Assembly (NCBI RefSeq): GCF_014639235.1
Contig: NZ_BMFU01000001.1
Coordinates: 62,001 to 126,000, forward strand
Source of the DNA: Paenibacillus silvae
GTDB lineage: Bacteria; Bacillota; Bacilli; Paenibacillales; Paenibacillaceae
Reading direction: 5' to 3'
DNA length: 64,000 nt
The notes beneath the pieces were generated by a model, which had not been told where the DNA came from, did no database searches, and saw only the letters and a program-made list of their open reading frames with translations. The position numbers and the translations under genes were made by a program. This document shows positions 54,201-61,100 of the stretch, in pieces. Every line of letters starts with the position of its first letter. The stretch's first letter is position 1.

Positions 54201-55072
54201 AATTCTCTGTACGTCAACGACCTATTCTCAAATATCACGGCGGGATGATCCGGCGTCCGCTCTACCTGTTCTTCAAATAATTGATGCATTGCTTTATGTT
54301 GCGGATACTCCACCCTTGTATCGTTAAAATCAAATAACAGCTTGTTTCGTTGAGATGCTGACAGCATTTCGACTTGACTTATCTCCAGATCGGGCCGGTT
54401 CAGCATGATGGCCAATAATTGATCAAGATGTTCTGAAGCCTGGATCATATAATCTCGATCATAACGCTCTGCATCATAGACTAATTTCAAACAAACCGCC
54501 TCATTTTCCAGAACAAAATGGAACATGGTCGCTGCTCTAACGTTAGTTGCAGGGAGATTATGTGCTTCCCCCAATGAAACCAACGTATGGATCATAGGTA
54601 CGTGGTTCGTATCGTACTGAATATTTAATCGTTCAACCATTTTTCTGAAAGGAATTTGTTGATGCTGGACAGCTTCACTGAAACTGACCTTCATTTGATT
54701 AAATGCAGATTTAAAGGACATCGTAGCATCCATATGATTTTTCAGGAGCAGAACCTTGTTTGAGAGTGAGAGATCACTCTTCTTCTCTTCGATCGCTCTC
54801 ATGCCCATAATCATTTTGGTTTCATTGGTGTATTTGTATAACAGACATTGAACTCCGTTTAATAATATCGTGTAGATTGCCATTGGCACGTTTCTGGAAA
54901 TGGACTTGATCTGTTTGCATACTTCGGCTGACATTGGCTTATAAATATAATCCAGATGGTGTCTTTCGTCTGCATGTCTGGAATCAATCTTGCAATAGGG
55001 CAGATGAACAAGAACATCATCATCTTCAAATCGGCTTGCCCAATACAATTCCTGTTCTTTGAAAATAGACAT
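45251..55072 (-). CDS. NRPS subunit: half-C, A, PCP, E, C, A(Thr), PCP, E, C
   Basis: A 3273-residue two-module synthetase. Residues 1-240 are only the C-terminal lobe of a condensation domain, with no HHxxxDG. A1 (about 260-745) has pocket residues D,S,T,Q,V,A,E,V,V and Lys740: no exact match to a code I know, nearest to Tyr, Asn and His pockets. PCP1 has LGGDSIKS (Ser 796). E1 (845-1300) has HHMVIDG and TRTVGWFTSQYP. C2 (1315-1755) has HHILMDG. A2 (1775-2275) reads DFWNIGMVH plus Lys, the threonine code. PCP2 and E2 follow. A C domain with HHILMDG ends the protein at ELDLMTLQRL, just where an A domain would begin. Both residues should be epimerised to D. It follows the PKS-NRPS gene by 36 bases and is terminated right after. 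There is no thioesterase. Confidence 0.95.
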   Translation of the reverse strand: MSIFKEQELYWASRFEDDDVLVHLPYCKIDSRHADERHHLDYIYKPMSAEVCKQIKSISRNVPMAIYTILLNGVQCLLYKYTNETKMIMGMRAIEEKKSDLSLSNKVLLLKNHMDATMSFKSAFNQMKVSFSEAVQHQQIPFRKMVERLNIQYDTNHVPMIHTLVSLGEAHNLPATNVRAATMFHFVLENEAVCLKLVYDAERYDRDYMIQASEHLDQLLAIMLNRPDLEISQVEMLSASQRNKLLFDFNDTRVEYPQHKAMHQLFEEQVERTPDHPAVIFENRSLTYRELNQQSNKLARTLQDKGVQTGQFVGIMAERSLEMIVGLFGILKAGGAYVPIDPEYPADRIQFILEDSNAAWLLHHGHIQKPGKYAGTTVLLDAEAHCNNSHLNIEHPVHADDLAYMIYTSGTTGNPKGVMIEHASIVNSLQWKSDFYRFSGEDRVLMLNPFVFDSFITHFFGPIISGSTVYLLNRQQCKDAVAINSIIKNQEITHIQSPPSFLMTLLEQAEAEDWASIKNVVAAGEKIVPSLIQRLNRINPRIEVCNEYGPTENSVVSTILSINSTEQHISIGKPIANNRVYILGEHHELQPVGVQGELCVAGPGLARGYLNRPDLTAERFVDDPFVPGARMYKTGDFARWLPDGNVEYIGRMDHQEKIRGYRIELGEVEAALLNITGIQEAVVIAIEDETGTKQLCAYVVGGDAITVAELREGLSRQLPNYMIPSYFVQLDQMPLTSNGKTDRKALPSPKDHMLKGTEYEAPRTIMEQQLASIWEAVLGVQNVGLLDNFFELGGDSIKSIQVSSRLYQAGYQVQMDHLFKNPTIASLIPYVQPVSTMSEQGTVTGKVLLTPIQHWFFDQYQVDIHHYNQSIMLHRPEGFQETILCRVFDKMVEHHDALRIVYHRTEQGYEAWNQGLESQKSFYTLEVMDFKSSADPSFQIAQKANELQRSLSLEQGPLMRLCVFQCADGDHLLIVIHHMVIDGVSWRILIEDLSKSYEQFSHGKEIQLPQKTASFQLWAEQLQLYADSDVIKQELHYWSEMEQACFKPLPTDFQTNDALEKDSEEITMEWTVKETQQLLKHANRAYNTEINDLLLSALGMSICQWTGMEEVLVNLEAHGREDIMPNLDLTRTVGWFTSQYPVVLDMKGISHLAQVIKTNKEILRSIPKKGIGYGVLRYISTHGKEAPLTLNPEISFNYLGQFDQDLQHSGMQISPYSGGAESSGDHRRNVLIDVNAMIVEGRLSLSWKYSRTQFRKETMERVSVYFKNHVNELMKHCMIKEKPELTPSDLSIKGMTIEELEGLVREAEPIGEIEDIYALSPMQNGMLFHNMLHSGSEAYVLQTTLDLHGLLDVDAFARSLDQLIERNAILRTNFHSRWKHGPLQIVYRHKPNGLYYEDLRDMKEEDRYGYVAAYTTKDKTKGFDLSKDALMRISILQTHDRTYRFIWNYHHILMDGWCLSLVIQELFDGYFAILEQRKREQQAVTPYKHYIEWLDKQDHEASLKYWSHYLQGYEEQNSLPKEHAIPKSNEYHSENLICTLSQELTERITQVASQNQVTLNTFMQTAWGMLLQKYNSSQDVVFGSVVSGRPAAIAGVERMIGLFINTIPVRIQSQGNETFSSIMKRNQEQAVASHLHETFPLYEIQAETKQKQNLIDHILIFENYPVQGITEQFGDQEEISLRITNVEADEQTNYDFNLIIKPGQALKCMFYYNANVYDRAGIERIQGHLIQLLQQVVNNPHVPINDIDLMTAQEKAQILVSFNDTKAEYPIDKTIHGLFEEQVERTPEQVAVVFEGQELTYQTLNRKANQLARTLHAKGVQQDQLVGIIADRSLDMVVGIVAILKAGGAYVPIDPEYPEDRVNYMLADSGIHVLLLQSHLQERISFAGEIICLDDLHAYHKEDSNLGVTVSPTGLAYVIYTSGTTGKPKGTCIEHKNVVRLLFNSQNRFDFKPSDTWTLFHSFCFDFSVWEMYGALLYGGKLVIVPQMTARSPQQFLQLLRDEQVTILNQTPTYFYHLLQEELASHEQSLHLRKVIFGGEALNPALLKNWREKYPFIQLINMYGITETTVHVTYKEITETEIEAGKSNIGKPIPTLQTYILNTQQQLQPIGVQGELYVAGEGLARGYLNRPELTAEKFVEHAWITEGKLYRTGDAARWLPDGNIEYLGRIDHQVKIRGYRIELGEVETAILKMDMIQEAVVIAHENEDGSKQLCAYWKGSSALTAREIRAALAHEIPDYMIPSYFVQLEHIPLTSNGKIDRKALPSPQERVDQEAEYAAAQSPVEQAIISAWEAVLGVQKISRSDHFFELGGDSIKCIQVASRLLQSGYKVEMKHFFTYPTVAELSEHVTSVSTHYDQGEVTGEVMLTPVQRWFFDQNMVDAHHYNQEMVFFRKDRFDIGFIHSIMNNIVKQHDALRIVYRQSQEGGYSAWNRGAEEEGLYSLDIFDLKSSVDPATLVGIKAKEIQSSLDLHHGPLIKLGLFQCADGDHLLMAIHHLVIDGVSWRILYEDIQTGLEQFLRGEQIHLPQKTTSFKQWAEELSAFADQPVMKQEYSYWQSVEQAELAPLPKDMDCRQTIGKDSETITIHWTAEETEQLLKQTHHAYNTEINDILLTALGMAVHDWTGKDKMLVNLEGHGRENILPELDITRTVGWFTSMYPVMINMEAGASISRRIKSVKEGLRQIPSKGIGYGILRYLSQQDEGDKLVKNPEISFNYMGQVNQDSKQEGIQFSTYSGGPSVSENNKRPFVLNINGIVIEGRLSLSISYSQKQYQRETMEQLACYYKDNLRKIMQHCITKEQPELTPSDLSLKALTMDQWDQMVEYTRNIGQIENVYPLTPLQKEMLYESERNPVSGAYFVQILFDMRGDLHVASFAASLDQIMQRHAILRTNFYTGLLNIPLQIVYKEKEFEFKVEDITDKSELQRQTYVDQYIEQDQIRGFDLQKDSLMRMSVIRTAREQYRVIWSFHHILMDGWCMSLISKEIFENYFAIRENRKPEMTLLTPYSQFIEWLEQQNNEAAITYWSHYLEGYEGQTRLPGEKTKPQHERQDSRTLNCHLHEELVQQMKQIAEQQQVTLHTFVQTAWGVLLQKYNDSKDVVFGSVVSGRPPVIPGIESMIGLFINAIPVRIRAEGDESFIQLMKRAQAQAVDSHAYDTYSLYDIQNLTKQKQALINHVVVYQNFPVQNQLRDLGRKGENPLEITNVGGTEHNSFDFTLIVIPHEQMKIMLKYNAKVYDITTVEQIQKHFIAIIKQVVMKPEVPINELDLMTLQRL

Positions 55073-55108
55073 ACGGCACCCCGATCACTATTTGTATTTT
55101 AGGTTCAT

Positions 55109-58100
55109 TTAGAAAAAATCCATCTCAATCAGATCAGTGAGCAGCTCCTTATTCTGGTTTTCCTCAGCCAATTTGATTTGATTGATTTCTATATGAGGCT
55201 CGCGGCATATCGTTGTCAAAATTAGCAACAGGTTCTGTGACATGCTTTCAACTGTTGTTCTCTCAAACAAGACCGCACTGTACTCAAAAGCGGCATCGAG
55301 ATGGTGATCCGATTCAGTAACATACAGCGTTAAATCAAACTTGGATACATGATTGTTTGGAGCGCAAGGTACACAGGTAAGGCCATCCATGTGCATCTCT
55401 GACGGACCTGTATTTTGCAAGACAAGCATAGTGTCAAACAACGGGTTTCTTCGCGCGTCCTTCGTTAGCTCCATTTTCTTGATCAATTCCTCAAACGGAT
55501 AGTCCTGATTCTCATAGGCGTTCAGCATATGTTCTTTAACTTCCAGCAGATACGTTGCAAATGTTTTATCCGCTGCAGGCTGATTTCGAACAGCCAGTGT
55601 GTTCACAAACATGCCCATGACCGGCTCCAGCTCCGCATGTGTCCTTCCCGCAATCGGCAACCCCACAACGATGTCCTCTTGTCCGCTATATTTAGACAAC
55701 AGAATGGTATAAGCAGCGAGCAGAATCATATATAATGTTGTTCCTGTCAGTGCCTCCAATTTTCTCAAGCCTGCAACGATGTTATCCTCAACAGCAATTT
55801 CCAACAGGTCTCCCGCATAACTCAGCGTTTCAGGTCTTTCATAATCTGTCGGCAATTCCAGCAGTGGCATCTGCTCACTGAAAACCCCGAGCCAATACTG
55901 CTCCTGCTTTTTCATCCAGTCACTTTGAAGTTGGAATTGCTGCCACTCGGCATAATCCTTGTATTGAATTCGAAGAGGAGAGAGCTTGTCTCCGCGATAT
56001 AACTGGCCAAGTTCGGTCATTAACATCTGCACAGATAGTCCGTCTGCGATGATATGGTGCAGATCGACCAGCAATATATGGAAATCCTGTCGAAGTTCAA
56101 CCAGCCCAGCTCGCATCAGCGGCGCTTGTCCCAGATCAAAGGTACGAATAAACTGTTGTATCTGGTCTTGCACCTCTTCTTCCGTTGCCCGAATGGATTC
56201 AATGGCAAACTTCACTTCAGGATATATGATTTGTTTGGGTTCTCCTTGAATGACTTTGAAGGCAGTCCGCAGAGATTCATGACGTTTCACTAACTGCCCG
56301 AAGGCTTCTTCCAATCGCGTCCGATCCAGCGCGCCCTCCATCATAAACATGCCCGACATGTTGTACGTGAGTTCCTCACCGGCTTTGATGCCCATGATGT
56401 ACATTCTCATCTGTGCAGAAGATAGAGGATAGTATTCCTTTTTCTGCGCTTGAGGGATGGACAGGTTAGCCTGCTTCTTCTCCATCTGATCAATGAATTG
56501 AGCCATCTGTTCCATCGTCTGCCATTCGAAGACATTTCTTACGGACATACGAATATTCAGGCTTTGATTGATTTTATACGCCAGCTTTGTTGCACGTAAG
56601 GAGTTGCCTCCAATATCAAAGAAACTGTCTTTAACACCAATTTTGTTTACGCCAAGTACATCTTGCCAAATGGGCAGCAACGTTTTCTCCATAGATGTTC
56701 GGGCTTCGATATATTCATTTCCCGTCTGTATGTTTTGTTGCGGTAACGGAAGTGAACGACGGTTAATTTTCCCGTTGGATGTCAAAGGCATATGATCGAG
56801 CTGAATAAAGTAGGCTGGAACCATATAATCGGGCAGCCTGGTGGAAAGCATTTGTTTCAACTCTCCAACGGTCTGTGTGATATCCGACGTAAAGTAAGCG
56901 CATAGGGATTTATCTCCGTTTTCATGCTCATGAGCAATAACGATCACTTCTTTCACACCCGGCACATGTAACAATGCCGCTTCAACTTCTCCCACCTCGA
57001 TCCGATAGCCGCGAATCTTGATCTGATGATCCATACGTCCCAAGTACTCGATATTGCCATCCGGCAGCCATCTCGCCATATCCCCTGTCTTATACATGGT
57101 CACGCCTTGAACAAAGGGATCACGCACGAATTTCTCGGCTGTCAGCTCAGGCAGGTTCAAATATCCTCTGCCTACCCCGTCGCCGGAAATACATAACTCC
57201 CCTGCAACACCCACAGGCTGAACTTGTTCATATTTGTTCAATACATACAGGCGGTTATTTCCTAAGGTTCGACCAATCGGCAGAACATCTCGTCCGTTTT
57301 CTATGTCTAGCTCCTCCTGAACGATACGGTAGGTCGCAGCATCGACACAACACTCGGTCGGACCATATACATTCACTATCGTTGGTGGTGTCATGTGGTG
57401 AAGAGAGAACAAAGCGGTGAATTCAGCGACACTTTGCCGGGAAAGAGCTTCTCCGCCAACAAGCATATATTTTAACGATATCCCTTGAACGTCTTTTGCC
57501 CTGGAAAGCAGTTTCAGATGTGCAGGTGTACCGTCGGTCACATCAATTTGATTCCTTTTGTAATAATTCATTAGTTCTTGTCCATCCCCTACCGTCTCCT
57601 GATCCACAACAAACAAGGCATGTCCAGATAATAACGCCCCGAAAATCTGCTTGACCGATGCATCGAAATAGTAGGGTGCCAGTAAAGCAACATGTAAGCC
57701 GTTATGCGGATTATCAATGACCTGGTTATACAGTGATGTAACCAGATGTTGAACCTGAGCGTGTTCTATCATCACACCTTTAGGCGTGCCCGTTGTACCG
57801 GAGGTATAGATGACATAAGCCAGCTGCATGGAACCCACGGAAGCCTCTTCACGTTTCAAGTTGGAGAGATTGGCCGCATACGTTTTTTCATCGTTTAAAT
57901 CCATTATCTTGCCATCGAAGCACACCTTATGTTTGAGGTGTTTTTGTGTGACGAGCAACGTTGCTCCTGAATCAAGCAAAATATGCTGAATACGCTCTTC
58001 AGGAGAATCCGGATCAAGCGGCACATACGCCCCGCCTGCTTTTAAAATGCCAAAAATGCCAACGATCATGTCAATGGAGCGATCTGTCATAATGCCTACA

Positions 58101-61100
58101 AGTTGATCCGCACACACACCTTCAGCTCTTAGCGTATGCGCCAGCTGATTCGCCCGTTCATTTAATCGACGATACGTTAATCGCTGATCCCCATAACCAA
58201 TGGCCAATTGGTCAGGTGTCCGTTCTACCTGTGCCTCGAAACGCTCCTGAATAGTCTGATCACGGGAGTAGTCGATTGAGCTAGCGTTAAAATCATGTAA
58301 AAGAACGTTCTGCTCCTGTTCAGATAACATCTGAATATCGGACAATGTAACTTCCGGTTGGATTACAATGTCTCTGAGAATATGGAGCAGATGTGTTTTC
58401 ATTCGCTCGATGGTGCTCTGTGCAAATAGTTCCGTCTTGTAATTCAAGTGCATCTCCAGACATTCGTTATCATCTTCAACGATAAACATCAGATCATACA
58501 ATGATACGCCGACGTTGATTTCTCTCACTTTGAAGCTGCAGTCCTTTTCCTGCCTTTGGTTCAACGCCGTATTATGGAAAATGTACATCGTATTAAAAAG
58601 TGCCATTCCTGTCGTCTCACGCTGTGCATTTAATTTCTCTACAAGATTGTCAAACAGATAGTCCTGGTTAGCTAAAGCATCAAGAGATTGATGTTTAATC
58701 TCTTCGAGATAGGATCGAAACGGCTTATTCCCGGCAGGCTGTGATCGAATGGCTACTGTCTGAATAAAGACACCGATCATATGCTCGACATCAGGATGAT
58801 TTCTTCCGGATGTTGGCGTTCCTACAATAATGTCCTCTTGCGCAGTATATCTGTGAAGCAGCAATTTATACGCGGCCAGCAACACCATAAACAGTGTAGT
58901 TCCTGTCTGTTTGGCAAGCCTCTCCAGGGATTGCTTCAAATGCTGATCCAGAACAAATGACAGTCTTGATCCAGCCGAAGTCAAGTGTGGTGTTCGAGCA
59001 TAATCTGTAGGCAGATTCAGTATCGGTATCTCCCCGCTGAATTGATCCAGCCAGTATTTCTCCTGCTGTTTATAGCCCTCACCCGACACGTAGTCTTTCT
59101 GCCAAGCGGCAAAGTCTTTGTAGTCCACCTTGATTTCCGGCACGCTTCGCCCGTCATATGCATCGATAAGTTCATTCGCCAGAATACCAACGGAATAACC
59201 GTCCGATATAATATGATGCATTTCAATGAGAATCTCGGCATGATCCGCGTCTACACGAATGAATTCGGCACGTATTAATGGAGCCTGTGAGCAATCAAAT
59301 GGTCTGCTAAACGCCTTGACATGCTGTTCAAATGAATCATGGCTTAGCTCCAATCGTTTCGCCTGAAAATCAATAGACGGGGCAATCGTTTGGTAAAGCT
59401 CTCCATCGATCAGATGAAAACTTGTACGAAAAGCTTCGTGACGCTGCACAATCTTTTCTAATGCATCAATCAAACCAGCTTCATCGATACGTCCTCTGAC
59501 TGTGAGATGACCGCACATATTCTGGAACACACTGTTCGGCTCCAATTGATCCAGAAAATAGATTCGTTGTTGTGCAGAAGAAGTCTCGTAAAACTCCTTG
59601 ATGTCCACAGGTTTAATCGGAACGACGGCGCTGACGTTCTCGCCTGTAATCAGACTGGCAAGCTCCTTCAGGTGTTTATTTCTGAATAATTGAACGATGG
59701 AAATATATTGTTGAAACTGCTGATGCACCTTGGAAAGCATGATTGTTGCCTGGAGCGAGTTTCCCCCGAGATCAAAGAAGTGATCATTCCTGCCCACCTG
59801 CTCCACGGACAATACGTCCTCCCAGATCCGCGCCAGCTCTCGCTCAATATCATTAGCAGGATGCACAAACTCGGCCGTACGCCTAACGGCAGCAACACGC
59901 TCTGTTTGATATAGACTGTACAATTCATGCAATCGCATCTGTTGTTGCTCTGAAAATAAAGTCAACGACGAAATTTCTGCTTCAGGATGGCTCACCATAT
60001 TTTGCAGCAATGCCTTGAATCCTTCGGACCACAACGTCATCATCTCATGCCCGATCAGATCGGTATTGTAATCAAAATCAAGGTACAATTCATGGTTAAC
60101 ATCCGTAATATTGAGAAATAAATCATATGAAATATGTTTGATCGGATACGACATGAACTCTGTCTCCAACTTTTCGAATTGGAGATAATGAATCGTTCTG
60201 TCCATATTAAATAAAATGCGGGTCTCCGGTGCATGCATAGGTGCAAGCTGCTCGGATACGATCGTTAATGGCACTTGCTGATGTTTCATGACAAGAGCAA
60301 GCGTCTCCTTGAGCTGAACAATATGGTCTGAAACAGACTGCTCCGTCAACACGGCGTAATGCACAGGTACAATATTCACACAGTTGCCCATCAGCTCATT
60401 TTTGCCCATATGCGACTGACCCGCTACAGGCACTCCAATAACAAGCATGGATTGACCTGTGAGTTGATGCAAATATAAATGGAATGCTGCAAACATCGTC
60501 ACAAACAAACTGTTTTTGTTCCTTATACTCAAGGAACGCAAGGCTGCTGTTAATTGCTGATCCAGCTTGATGGAATATCGTTCACCTGAATATCCCTTTT
60601 GCAAGTCATTGGACTGCATCGTTGGCAAGGTGATGCTCGGAAACGACAAGGAAAATTGATCTTTCCAGAACTGAATTCCTTCGGCAAACGCTCCCTTTGC
60701 ATGTTCAAGCCGCTGCCAGGTCAAATATTCCCGGAATGGAATGGCTTCAGGCAATTGAACCGGAACCTCGCGAACAAGAGCAGAATAGATCTGTTCCAGC
60801 TCCTGAATGAATAGAGCCACCGACCAGCCGTCGGCAATGATATGATGAAAGGTCAGCACCATAACATATTGATTCGCTGCCTGTTTAAGCAAACTAATCC
60901 TAAACAAAGGTTCGTCTGATTGCAGGTTGAATGCTTCACTCGCATTGGCAGATAACCATTGGGAAATTTCCTGTTCCTGTTTCTCGCCTACATACATGGA
61001 GAAATCCAGCCAAGTGCACTGAAATTCCATGACCTGTTTAATCTCCTGTGTTTCACGATCTGCATGAATGACGGTTCGCAGAGCTTCATGACGCTCTACC

